In this document: positions 1-6,935 of the stretch, one piece after another
How positions within the stretch are numbered: position 1 is the stretch's first letter
Layout: the number at the start of each line of letters is the position of its first letter
NCBI GenBank assembly: GCA_023429565.1
Contig: JAEZDJ010000090.1
Location: forward strand, 1-12,969
Reading direction: 5' to 3'
DNA: 12,969 nucleotides
Source: Actinomycetes bacterium
Lineage (GTDB): Bacteria > Actinomycetota > Coriobacteriia > Coriobacteriales > Eggerthellaceae
Translations under genes and position numbers: made by a program
The notes under the pieces: model-generated
Seen by the model: only the letters and a program-made list of their open reading frames with translations
Database searches by the model: none
What the model was told of the DNA's origin: nothing

Positions 1-1
1 G

Positions 2-820
2 GATATCCCTGCAGATCAGGTTTCCAGCCATTTTCTGGAGATCGTCCCCATGCACGTTTCGGTGGGAGATAAGAATCTGGATGACGGAGCTTGTGACCCG
101 AGTGACCTTTTCGAGCACTATCGGACAACCGGGGAATTCCCCCGCACGAGTGGCTGCGTCCCCCAGGATTTCGAAACCGTCTTCGACCGCATCCACAGCG
201 AGCGGCCCGATGCACACATCATGTATCTGGCTTACTCAGCCGTGACAACCTGTTCGTTCGATTCTGCACGCAAAGCCGCCTTCGGTCGTGATTACATCAC
301 CATGGTGGACACCAAATGTGTCTCCGCCGGTCAGGGAATGATCGTCACTGACACCGTTCGTTTTATTCAAGAAAATGCTTCTGCCACGCCTCAGGACATA
401 GAACGCTTCGTCCTGGAACGGGTGAAGCGTTCGCGTATGTCATTCATACCCAGCGACCTTGCTTTCCTTCGTGCTGGAGGTCGGTTGAGCAACGTCGCGT
501 ATGTAGGTGCTCAGATACTGAACATCAAGCCAACCGTCGAGATTCTGGATGGTCGACTCGTCGTCACCGAAAAGCGTCATGGATCAATGGCGAAGGTGGT
601 GAAGGCCACGCTGAAGAATTTTCTGACGCGCGAGCCTATGGACACGAGCCGCGTTTCCCTCATTCGCTCGTGTGGCCTCTCGAAAGATATCTGTCGACTT
701 GCGGAAGATCTGGTGCGCGAGCATGGATTTCAAAACATTCAATGGGTTGAGACGGGCTGCGTCATCTCGTCCCACTGCGGTCCGCGCACCTTTGGCATAG
801 CGGCGTATGCTGCTGGTTAA
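2..820 (+). CDS. DegV family fatty-acid-binding protein, 5'-truncated by the window edge
   Basis: DegV (FakB-type) proteins bind a single fatty acid and, in many Gram-positive bacteria, present it to a fatty acid kinase for phospholipid synthesis. The reading frame is already open at base 2, and residues before the first ATG (base 50) match the family: a DIPAD stretch followed by IVPMHVSVGDK. The real start therefore lies left of the window. Family blocks seen in order are TSG near base 150, the YSAVTTCSFDSARKA region (the usual serine-rich loop, here altered), DTKCVSAGQGMIV, FLRAGGRLSN, LNIKPTVEILDG with KRHG, and a C-terminal HCGPRTFGIAAYA block like the usual HtGPga.G end. About 272 residues are present, against roughly 280-290 for the family, so only a short N-terminus is missing. 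It converges on the MFS gene with a 20-bp gap. Family call is firm; the ligand is unknown. Confidence 0.9.
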   Translation, partial: DIPADQVSSHFLEIVPMHVSVGDKNLDDGACDPSDLFEHYRTTGEFPRTSGCVPQDFETVFDRIHSERPDAHIMYLAYSAVTTCSFDSARKAAFGRDYITMVDTKCVSAGQGMIVTDTVRFIQENASATPQDIERFVLERVKRSRMSFIPSDLAFLRAGGRLSNVAYVGAQILNIKPTVEILDGRLVVTEKRHGSMAKVVKATLKNFLTREPMDTSRVSLIRSCGLSKDICRLAEDLVREHGFQNIQWVETGCVISSHCGPRTFGIAAYAAG

Positions 821-840
821 AAAGGTGTAGGAACCAGGGA

Positions 841-2196
841 TCAGTTTGTTTCCGGCCCTTGTGCGGCCACGGGATTGTTGTTGGCTGCAGCCCTGTTGAT
901 CCCGGTTTCGTCATTGAGGGCGCGCACGCTTTTGAACGAGCCCAGCGCCGCCGCGATGATCAAGACGACGATGCCGTCCGCCACGAAAAATGACGAGACT
1001 CCAATAGCCTCGGCCAGTGCACCACCGAGCGCCGTTCCTGCCGGAATGGCGAGTCCCATGGCTGCCGAGAAGAGTCCCATGACCCGTCCAAGCTTGTCAG
1101 AGGCGACGTGCGTTTGGATGATGGTCATCAGGGGGCCGTTGAACCCGGCGCAGGCTACGGCCATGAACCCGACAGCAACCGCGAATCCCACAAAGCCATT
1201 CGAGGGAAGCAGCCCTGCAATCACGGTGGCCGTGCCGACGACAAGTGCGGCTCCAACGATGATGCGAGGCAGAGAGCCAGTTCCTCCCCGAACCATGAGA
1301 ATGACCGATCCTGCCAGCATGCCTATGCCGAAAATTGCGGTGATGAGGGAGGCAAGGTAACCATTTCCTCCAAACACCTGCTCGACCATGAGCGGAATGA
1401 GCGAATCGAGGGGGCCGTATGCCATCATTCCCACGACGACGCCTCCACAGAGGATGAGCACACCCTTGTTTGACGAGAGGGCATTCCATCCTTCCTTGAG
1501 GTTGGCAAACGTACCCTGTTCCCTGCTGCGCTGCGCGAAGACGGTGGGAACGGTTGCAAATGCCATGGTGACGGCTGCGAGGGTTGCGCCTCCTGCGTTG
1601 AAGAGCATGACCGCCTGTAGTCCGAAGGTCGTATACAGCAGAATGCCCAATGCCGGCGCACAGATCATGGACACGCTTGAGAGCAGGTTGTCCAGCATGT
1701 TGATGCGCATGAGGTGCTTTTCTGGAACGATCAGCGGCATGGCTGCGTTGAATGCCGGTTGGCGAAAGGCTTGCTCAACCCCGAACAGCGTGACCATGAT
1801 GAAGATGAGCGGCAAGGAGAGGGCCCCGAGGGCCACCAGTCCGGCCATCGCCGCGGCGCTCACGGCAAGGAATGCGTCACATGCCATGACGATATGCTTG
1901 CGGTTGAATCGGTCGGCAACGATGCCTGCAAGGGGGGACAGGAGGCCGATGGGCAAGAATGCGCAGACGTAGACGAAGGCCAACATCAAAGGACTTTCCG
2001 TGGATTCCGTCACGTACCACACCGATGCATAGCTTGCTGCCATGCCGGCAAACGAGGTGAGCGCGAATCCCGTCCACACGATGGCCACGGCTGCCAGCCA
2101 ATGCTGGGGCAGTCGGTGCCCCTCGGCCGTGCGGAGTTCGCTGGTCGCTTTCTCTTCGGAGGTTTCTTTCGATTTGTTGATGCGGGAGGTTCTCAT
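841..2196 (-). CDS. MFS transporter, DHA3-like (MefA/EntS type) exporter
   Basis: A 451-residue polytopic inner-membrane protein with about 12 predicted hydrophobic segments between residues 32 and 425. Residues 1-30 form a hydrophilic, charged cytoplasmic lead, and the tail after SFKSVRAL is polar. The loop between helices 2 and 3 carries the family signature GIVADRFNRK (residues 91-100), as in DHA3 proton-driven exporters of macrolides or siderophores. The ATG at 2196 is preceded by TAAGGAG at about 6 nt, which supports this start. It lies 132 bp downstream of the small membrane protein gene on the same strand, with a hairpin between them, so it could be read through from the peroxide operon or from its own promoter. 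I saw no clear promoter in the gap. The substrate cannot be told from sequence; export of a toxic compound is an inference from the family. Confidence 0.88.
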   Translation of the reverse strand: MRTSRINKSKETSEEKATSELRTAEGHRLPQHWLAAVAIVWTGFALTSFAGMAASYASVWYVTESTESPLMLAFVYVCAFLPIGLLSPLAGIVADRFNRKHIVMACDAFLAVSAAAMAGLVALGALSLPLIFIMVTLFGVEQAFRQPAFNAAMPLIVPEKHLMRINMLDNLLSSVSMICAPALGILLYTTFGLQAVMLFNAGGATLAAVTMAFATVPTVFAQRSREQGTFANLKEGWNALSSNKGVLILCGGVVVGMMAYGPLDSLIPLMVEQVFGGNGYLASLITAIFGIGMLAGSVILMVRGGTGSLPRIIVGAALVVGTATVIAGLLPSNGFVGFAVAVGFMAVACAGFNGPLMTIIQTHVASDKLGRVMGLFSAAMGLAIPAGTALGGALAEAIGVSSFFVADGIVVLIIAAALGSFKSVRALNDETGINRAAANNNPVAAQGPETN

Positions 2197-2249
2197 GCGT
2201 GCTCCTTACGAGTGGGTCAATGCGAGCACGCTTCACTTTGGGGTTGCGC

Positions 2250-2278
2250 AAAAGCTGAGGCCACCGATTCTGGTGGCC
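2250..2278 (-). terminator. Hairpin plus short T run between membrane protein and MFS genes
   Basis: Read on the minus strand there is a perfect 7-bp stem, GGCCACC / GGTGGCC, with a 6-nt loop. TCAGCTTTT follows it. It sits 50 nt after the stop codon of the upstream minus-strand gene. It is a plausible intrinsic terminator or attenuator separating the peroxide operon from the MFS gene, but the T run is short, so partial read-through is likely. Confidence 0.5.
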
Positions 2279-2328
2279 ATTTGAGGGAAACTTTCAGTTG
2301 CGTGAGAAGCGCCGTTTGCGCGTGTCGC

Positions 2329-2817
2329 CTATTCCGAAGACCGCTGTTCAGAATGCGCCGATGGGCTATGGCGGTGCGCGTGGGGGGCGTCAGGATGGGT
2401 CCGTCGCCACATCAATGCGCCGTAGTTGTGCAAAAATGCAAGTGCCGCCATGATGAGCGCCAGGCCGAGACCAAGGTAAAACAGCGCGATAAACCAGCCA
2501 GGTACCAGGGAAGAGAGTCTCAGCCCAATGCCGACGCTCATCATGGCGACGACGATCAGGTAGCCCTTGACGTCAAATGCGGCCCAGAGGGGAGCGCGGT
2601 CAGTGGCGAAATTCTCGATGCGTTGCGAGTAACGTTTGACGACGGGCGGAAAAATCACGCCCGCAAACAAGACCCAGACTGCGGCGGCTGACGCGAAAAC
2701 CCACCAGTCATGCCAAAGGGCGGTCTGCGAGATGCCGACAGCGAGAATGTTCGCTCCGGCAAGCAGCCAAACCAAAGCCACGACAAGGAGCAATTTTGCT
2801 GAGGGTATCCGTAACAC
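2329..2817 (-). CDS. Small integral membrane protein with His-rich C-terminus, unknown function
   Basis: A 162-residue protein with four hydrophobic segments: about 8-28, 38-58, 84-104 and 109-131. The first loop contains a LWHDWW motif. The C-terminal 30 residues are polar and rich in histidine (HPDAPHAHRHS...), which could bind metal or simply be a flexible tail. I do not recognise the family; it resembles conserved uncharacterised membrane proteins. The start is GTG at 2817, supported by GGAG 8 nt upstream; no ATG fits better. It begins 14 bp after the stop of the OhrR-like gene and is therefore probably the fourth gene of the gpx-flavodoxin-regulator operon. A role in redox or stress physiology at the membrane is only an inference from that position. 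Confidence 0.75.
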   Translation of the reverse strand: MLRIPSAKLLLVVALVWLLAGANILAVGISQTALWHDWWVFASAAAVWVLFAGVIFPPVVKRYSQRIENFATDRAPLWAAFDVKGYLIVVAMMSVGIGLRLSSLVPGWFIALFYLGLGLALIMAALAFLHNYGALMWRRTHPDAPHAHRHSPSAHSEQRSSE

Positions 2818-2831
2818 GGCGATCTCCGTTT

Positions 2832-3290
2832 CTACCGGTTCTGCGAGGCCTGATGCCCGCAGGTGAAGTTTTCCAACAGCTTGTACAGGAGTTGATAGAG
2901 CGTCTGGGATTCATCTTGGCTGAGCGGCATGCAAGTTGCAAGTTTCAACGGCACCTGTGCTGCGCGATCTTCCAGCGCCACGCCGTCGTCAGTGAGGCTG
3001 ATGACGACCGTTCGCTCGTCGGTCGCGGAACGCTCGCGACGGATGAGGCCCTTGGCCTCCAAGCGTTTGAGCAGCGGCGTGAGCGTTCCGGAATCGAGAT
3101 ACAGCCGATCTCCGATTTCACCCACGCTGGCCGACCCATATTCCCACAGCACCATCATCGTGATGTACTGGGTGTAGGTCAGGTCGATGTCGCTGAGCAG
3201 CGGCTTGTATTGGCTCACCACCTCTTTGGCGGCGGCATACAAAGGAAAGCAGAGCTGGTTTTCCAGCTTCAGGACATCATGTTCTGTCAT
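2832..3290 (-). CDS. OhrR-type MarR family organic-peroxide-sensing repressor
   Basis: OhrR proteins are dimeric winged-helix repressors that release DNA when a reactive cysteine is oxidised by organic hydroperoxide. This 152-residue protein has the reactive-cysteine block NQLCFPLY with Cys14. Tyr18, Tyr28 and Tyr39 sit one position off the Tyr19, Tyr29 and Tyr40 known to contact Cys15 in Bacillus subtilis OhrR. The recognition region LYLDSGTLTPLLKRLEAKG (residues 63-81) is typical of OhrR, followed by the wing DERTVVISLT. Cys120 lies where two-cysteine OhrRs of the Xanthomonas type carry the resolving cysteine, so disulfide formation is likely. The open frame extends to 3389, but I chose the ATG at 3290 because AAGGAGGG precedes it and family similarity begins there. 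It overlaps the flavodoxin gene by 14 bp and probably represses its own operon. Confidence 0.9.
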   Translation of the reverse strand: MTEHDVLKLENQLCFPLYAAAKEVVSQYKPLLSDIDLTYTQYITMMVLWEYGSASVGEIGDRLYLDSGTLTPLLKRLEAKGLIRRERSATDERTVVISLTDDGVALEDRAAQVPLKLATCMPLSQDESQTLYQLLYKLLENFTCGHQASQNR

Positions 3291-3693
3291 GTGCCACCCT
3301 CCTTGCAAAAGTCGCGGCGTCTTCCAGGTCGTCGTCGTTCGGTCGCCCTTTATGCGTGAATGAGAACTTCCCCCAACAATGGAACTCATCCTTGCACACG
3401 TTCAGGCCCCGTTTTTCAAGCAATGTGCTCATGTGCGGGTAGGCGGACGGCACCACGGCGGTGGTGCTGAATATCGCCACGCGTTGTATGGTACTGGGTA
3501 AAGTCGCGATGTAGGCCTTCAAACTCTCATCTATGCCAAACCCATAGATTGCGCCGCCGAGAAAAGGCAGATCGACCTCTTCGCCGATTGCGGCGGGTAT
3601 CGGTTTCGCCTGTGCTCCGATGGCCTCGGCGATGGCTTCGGCCACCTTCTTCGTGTTGCCGGACTTGGAGAGGTATCTGACGGCGGCGCTCAT
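3277..3693 (-). CDS. Small flavodoxin-domain protein
   Basis: A 138-residue cytoplasmic protein with a flavodoxin-like fold. The phosphate-binding loop for FMN is visible at residues 7-18 (YLSKSGNTKKVA; core SxSGNT). A second typical strand follows (VDLPFLGGAIYGFGIDESLKAYI, around 40-62), then VAIFSTTAV near 72, where flavin-stacking loops usually sit. It is of normal size for a short-chain flavodoxin domain. Its ATG overlaps the TGA of the glutathione peroxidase gene (ATGA), and its end overlaps the OhrR-like start by 14 bp, so the three are translationally coupled. A role as an electron carrier in the peroxide response is inferred from position only. It could instead be a small NAD(P)H-flavin-linked reductase subunit. 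Confidence 0.82.
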   Translation of the reverse strand: MSAAVRYLSKSGNTKKVAEAIAEAIGAQAKPIPAAIGEEVDLPFLGGAIYGFGIDESLKAYIATLPSTIQRVAIFSTTAVVPSAYPHMSTLLEKRGLNVCKDEFHCWGKFSFTHKGRPNDDDLEDAATFARRVAHDRT

Positions 3694-4175
3694 CGGGCTT
3701 CCTCCAGCTTCTCCGCTATGTCGCCATCCAGCGACTTAGGCTGGGCCGTGGGGGCGTAGCGACCGACGACCTCGCCATTCCTGTCAATGAGAAACTTGGT
3801 GAAGTTCCATTTGATCGCACCCGAAAGCGCGCCGCTCTTTTCCTGCTTCAAATACGTGTAGAGTGGACTTTCGTTTTTGCCGTTCACGTCGATCTTGGCG
3901 AATTGCTTGAAGGTTGTGCCGAACTTCAGCTGGCAGAAGCTCGCTATCTCGTCAGCCGAGCCGGGGGCTTGATGCCCGAATTGGTTGCAAGGGAAGTCAA
4001 GAATTTCGAATCCTTGGTCCCGATACTTCTTGTACAGGGCCTCAAGAGCATCGTACTGCGGAGTAAACCCACACTTTGTTGCCGTGTTGACGATGAGCAG
4101 GACCTTGCCTTTGTAGTCTGACAGGCTTACGTCAGATCTCTGTGCGTCTTTGACGACCAGATCATAAAATGCCAT
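3690..4175 (-). CDS. Glutathione peroxidase family (thioredoxin-dependent type) thiol peroxidase
   Basis: Reduces hydrogen peroxide and organic hydroperoxides to water or alcohols. The 161-residue protein has all GPx signatures: peroxidatic Cys35 in NTATKCGF, FPCNQFGHQ with Gln69, and KWNFTKF with Trp123 and Asn124. These form the Cys-Gln-Trp-Asn catalytic set. It uses cysteine, not selenocysteine. Cys81 in SFCQLKFG is placed as the resolving cysteine of non-animal, thioredoxin-reduced GPx enzymes, so thioredoxin is the more likely reductant. The frame is open to 4310, but the upstream 45 residues do not belong to the family. The ATG at 4175 has GAGGGAG close before it and starts the conserved MAFYDL region. 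It is the first gene of the operon with a flavodoxin and an OhrR-like regulator, and lies just behind a strong promoter and a palindrome. Confidence 0.93.
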   Translation of the reverse strand: MAFYDLVVKDAQRSDVSLSDYKGKVLLIVNTATKCGFTPQYDALEALYKKYRDQGFEILDFPCNQFGHQAPGSADEIASFCQLKFGTTFKQFAKIDVNGKNESPLYTYLKQEKSGALSGAIKWNFTKFLIDRNGEVVGRYAPTAQPKSLDGDIAEKLEEAR

Positions 4176-4193
4176 GATTGCTCCCTCATTTGT

Positions 4194-4205
4194 ATTGTGC
4201 ACAAT
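4194..4205. promoter_or_regulatory. Perfect 12-bp palindrome, candidate OhrR operator
   Basis: ATTGTGCACAAT is a perfect inverted repeat located 18 bp before the glutathione peroxidase ATG and just after the predicted transcription start. An additional CAAT...ATTG pair overlaps it towards the promoter (4202-4214). MarR/OhrR proteins bind AT-rich palindromes with CAAT/ATTG half sites, so this is the natural binding site for the OhrR-like product of the same operon. Binding is inferred. Confidence 0.65.
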
Positions 4206-4221
4206 TAAATATTGGAAAACT

Positions 4222-4249
4222 AATATACTCGCGTGAAACCGGTTGTCAA
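4222..4249 (-). promoter_or_regulatory. Sigma-70-like promoter of the peroxide operon
   Basis: On the minus strand a consensus -35 TTGACA (4249-4244) is followed after 16 bp by -10 TATATT (4227-4222). The predicted start of transcription is near 4215, giving a leader of about 40 nt that includes the palindrome at 4194-4205. Repression would act at initiation or early elongation. Confidence 0.75.
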
Positions 4250-4489
4250 TACTTTTGGAAATCAAAAACAAACAGTGCAACAAAGGGCGACAGATGGGGC
4301 TGCCCTGCATGTGCGATAATCCTTGCGGAATAGTTTCAGCGAATCACAATTCAGGGAGAGCCAAAAGAAGTGCGCGATAAGCCAGGTCGGCCGTTCGGAA
4401 GAGGGGCGAGGCATGGATGGCTTTGGCGTTCGGGGATGATGCTTGGAAGGGTTCGCCGCAGGTTGAAATGCTGAGGAAGAGGGTCTGCC

Positions 4490-5032
4490 ATGATTCTTAC
4501 AACGGAGCGGTTGCTGCTGAGGCACATCGTCGACGAGGATGCAGAAGACATATATGCGTACTGCAAGAACCCTGAGGTGGGGCCGCGCGCGGGGTGGGCC
4601 CCTCATGATAGCGTAGAGAACACCAGGGAGCTCATGGCGCAGGTGTTCATCGGGCAGCCCCATGTGTTTGGCATGATTGACGACAGCGGCAAGATGGTAG
4701 GTTCGATCGGCTTGTTGCCCGACCCCCATCGTCCTGGAACCGATGTGCTTATGTTGGGCTATGCGCTCGCTCAAGAATGTTGGGGCAGGGGCTATATGAC
4801 CGAGGCCGCGAAGGCCGTGGTGGCTTATGGCTTTGAAACGGCGAAGGCTTCTCTGCTGACTTCGAACACCTACGATTTCAACGAAGCATCGCAAAGGGTG
4901 CTGGAACATTGCGGCTTTGTGCGGGAGGGAATGCTGCATGCGGGCGAGACTCGCTATGATGGCAAGGTGTTCGACTTACATATGTTCTATCTGACGCAGG
5001 AGCACTTCAATGGATTGAGACACCTCGTTTAG
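4490..5032 (+). CDS. GNAT family N-acetyltransferase, RimJ/RimL-like
   Basis: Transfers an acetyl group from acetyl-CoA to an amine of a protein or small molecule. The 180-residue protein opens with ILTTERLLLRHIVDEDAEDI, the usual start of RimJ/RimL-type acetyltransferases. It has GSIGLLPD on the central strand, then the acetyl-CoA pyrophosphate loop QECWGRGYMTEAAKAV (the Q/RxxGxG/A motif). The final family block is NEASQRVLEHCGFVREG, followed by FDLHMFYLTQEHF. Length is normal. A purine-rich GAGGAAGAGGG lies 7-17 nt before the ATG. The 314-bp gap to the divergent peroxidase gene holds that gene's promoter; I see no convincing promoter for this one. Substrate is unknown and it has no evident functional link to its neighbours. 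Confidence 0.88.
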   Translation: MILTTERLLLRHIVDEDAEDIYAYCKNPEVGPRAGWAPHDSVENTRELMAQVFIGQPHVFGMIDDSGKMVGSIGLLPDPHRPGTDVLMLGYALAQECWGRGYMTEAAKAVVAYGFETAKASLLTSNTYDFNEASQRVLEHCGFVREGMLHAGETRYDGKVFDLHMFYLTQEHFNGLRHLV

Positions 5033-5369
5033 AACGCGGTGTTTTCGATCCTCATTGGAGCATATCACCTAGGGGAATGGCTGTGACCTCCCTGTCTATC
5101 CGTTTGCCTACTGCCTTGGCTTGGGCTATCGGTAATCATTCTGTTTTCATTTAGGGGGCAAGGTATGGGTAAGATGAGGGCGGACTTTCTCAATCAGGTA
5201 ATGGTTCGCGCGATTCCGATGCAGGATCGGTACTATCAGGGAGATACATCCTCCCGCACAGGGTACGCCGCACGTTGCAGACGCGGGGGACGAAACGGCG
5301 GCGTGTTTGCGAAGCTCTTGACCGGAATGCGTGCCACAAGCGAGCGGCATCAACTGTTTGGAGGAAAGC
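5033..5369 (+). other. 337-bp gene-free leader upstream of glutamate decarboxylase
   Basis: No gene can be supported here. A frame opening at ATG 5165 (with AGGGGG before it) runs 115 codons into the decarboxylase gene in another frame. Its composition (Arg/Gly/His rich, no domain) suggests a chance frame. Only weak promoter candidates are visible, for example TTGCCT with TATCGG 17 bp later near 5104-5132. The length would allow a long untranslated leader, but no hairpin-plus-T-run or known riboswitch core was recognised. Confidence 0.4.
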
Positions 5370-6818
5370 ATGAGCAAAAAGAACTCAATCCTGGAACAGA
5401 TGGACGAGAAGACGAAATACCTCACTCCCATCTTTGGTTCGGAAGCGTCCGACGCCTTCATGCCGGTGGACACGATGAACAAGGAGTCCGTCGAACCGCG
5501 CATTGCCTATGAGATGATCAACGAGTATCTCTCCATAGAGGGAAACGCGACCCAGAACCTCGCAACATTTTGCCAGACCTATATGGAACCCACTGCCACA
5601 AAGATCATGGCGGAGAACTTTGAGAAAAATGCCATCGACAAAGACGAATACCCCATGACGGCCAACCTTGAAAATCGCTGCGTCGCGATCATCGGAGACC
5701 TTTGGAATGTCAGTCAGGCGGAGGAGCCGATGGGGACTTCGACGGTGGGATCGTCCGAGGCGTGCATGCTGGGAGGCCTTGCCATGCTCTTCCGATGGAA
5801 GAAGCTCGCCGATGCTGCGGGAGTCGATCGGTGTGCCAAGCAGCCGAATTTGATAATCTCCTCCGGATATCAGGTGTGTTGGGAAAAGTTCTGCCGCTAC
5901 TGGGACGTGGAGATGAGGCTGGTCCCGCTGGAAAAGGACCATTTGTCGCTCAACATGGACACGGTGATGAGCTATGCAGACGACTACACCATTGGCATAG
6001 CGGCGATTTTGGGCATAACCTATACCGGTAAATACGATGATATCGAAACGCTTGACGGCCTTGTCGAAAGCTACAATGCCAACCATCCCCACCTGCCCAT
6101 CAGGATACACGTCGACGGGGCTTCGGGGGCGATGGTGACGCCGTTTGTGGAACCCGATCTGAAATGGGATTTCAGATGCAAGAACGTCTGGTCCATCAGC
6201 ACTTCGGGGCATAAATACGGCTTGGTGTACCCCGGTGTCGGTTGGATCGTGTGGCGAAGCAAAGAGGCCCTACCCGAAGACCTTATTTTCTGGGTTTCCT
6301 ATTTGGGCGGGGAAGAGGCAACCGTTGCGATCAACTTCTCGCGTTCGGCATCTCAGATTGTGGGACAGTACTACACGTTCATGCGCAACGGTTTCGAGGG
6401 CTACCGAGAGATTCACCAGCGCACGTTGGACGTCGCACGTTACATGGCGGAGGAGATTGAGGCGATGGGTCTCTTCGACCTGTATGAGAAGGCCAGCCAG
6501 ATTCCCATCGTGTGCTGGGCGCTGAAAGAAGACAGCGACGTTCCGTGGACGTTGTACGACCTTGCCGATCGCCTGCGCATGAGCGGATGGCTGGTTCCCG
6601 CCTATCCCATGCCCGCCAATCTCGAAGAGGTCAACGTGGAGCGTTTGGTCGTGCGTCAAGACTTTTCGATGCAATTGGCAATCAGCCTGATTGCCGACAT
6701 GAAGAAGGAGATCGGCACCCTCAACGGCAGCCGCGTCGTCATCGGCAAAGAGGGCCAACATCCTTCAACGGGTTTCAACCACAGCGGCAGGCTGAGCAAG
6801 GCGACCAAGAAGGGGTAG
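5370..6818 (+). CDS. gad: Glutamate decarboxylase, PLP-dependent
   Basis: Converts L-glutamate to GABA and CO2, consuming a proton; in bacteria it supports acid resistance. The 482-residue protein is a group II PLP decarboxylase. It has GSSEACMLGGLA (residues 127-138) for cofactor phosphate, HVDGASGA with Asp249 contacting the PLP ring nitrogen, and STSGHKYG with Lys282 as the Schiff-base lysine. Escherichia coli GadB (466 residues, Lys276) has the same layout. I took the ATG at 5370, not 5331, because GGAGGAAAGC lies directly before it. The C-terminal tail after IGTLNG is longer than in GadB and ends basic (SKATKKG), with a His in GFNH, where GadB also has a pH-sensing His near its end. No glutamate/GABA antiporter is next to it; downstream an IS3 element begins 38 bp after the stop. 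Confidence 0.95.
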   Translation: MSKKNSILEQMDEKTKYLTPIFGSEASDAFMPVDTMNKESVEPRIAYEMINEYLSIEGNATQNLATFCQTYMEPTATKIMAENFEKNAIDKDEYPMTANLENRCVAIIGDLWNVSQAEEPMGTSTVGSSEACMLGGLAMLFRWKKLADAAGVDRCAKQPNLIISSGYQVCWEKFCRYWDVEMRLVPLEKDHLSLNMDTVMSYADDYTIGIAAILGITYTGKYDDIETLDGLVESYNANHPHLPIRIHVDGASGAMVTPFVEPDLKWDFRCKNVWSISTSGHKYGLVYPGVGWIVWRSKEALPEDLIFWVSYLGGEEATVAINFSRSASQIVGQYYTFMRNGFEGYREIHQRTLDVARYMAEEIEAMGLFDLYEKASQIPIVCWALKEDSDVPWTLYDLADRLRMSGWLVPAYPMPANLEEVNVERLVVRQDFSMQLAISLIADMKKEIGTLNGSRVVIGKEGQHPSTGFNHSGRLSKATKKG

Positions 6819-6821
6819 CTT

Positions 6822-6845
6822 CCCTGATGGGGTTCTGTGTCAGGG
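6822..6845 (+). terminator. Possible weak terminator after glutamate decarboxylase
   Basis: A 6-bp stem, CCCTGA (6822-6827) with TCAGGG (6840-6845), and a 12-nt loop lie right after the stop codon. Only GTTTC follows, so there is no real T run. It may be a weak or Rho-assisted terminator, or chance. Confidence 0.25.
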
Positions 6846-6855
6846 GTTTCGGATG

Positions 6856-6894
6856 TGGCATGACCCCCTGAATCTGATCCAACCTCAGTGTTAG
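6856..6894 (+). repeat. Left terminal inverted repeat of the IS3 element
   Basis: Starts TGGCATGACCCCC and shares with the right end, in the same order, TGGC, TG, CCCCC, TCTG, CCAACC and TGTTAG. Alignment needs a single one-base gap after TGGCATG. Confidence 0.85.
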
Positions 6895-6935
6895 GAAATA
6901 GATAGAATTCGACACTGAAGGGAAAGGACCAGACA

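Noticed and set aside
1714..2691. 325-codon plus-strand frame opposite the MFS and small membrane protein genes
   Set aside because: Antisense shadow: it crosses two well-supported minus-strand genes, has no domain and a low-complexity charged composition.
4262..4939. 225-codon minus-strand frame over the acetyltransferase and the peroxidase promoter
   Set aside because: It overlaps a clear GNAT gene and a strong promoter, and its translation shows no family features.
5165..5512. 115-codon plus-strand frame in the gad leader
   Set aside because: A purine stretch precedes the ATG, but it overlaps gad by 143 bp in another frame and its composition looks random.
5385..6212. 275-codon minus-strand frame opposite glutamate decarboxylase
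   Set aside because: Shadow of a firmly identified PLP decarboxylase; His/Arg-rich translation without any recognisable motif.
6862..6875. CCCCCTGA box at the left IS3 end resembling IS21 boxes (8461, 10930)
   Set aside because: The same bases align with the right end of the IS3 element, so similarity to the IS21 boxes is probably chance.
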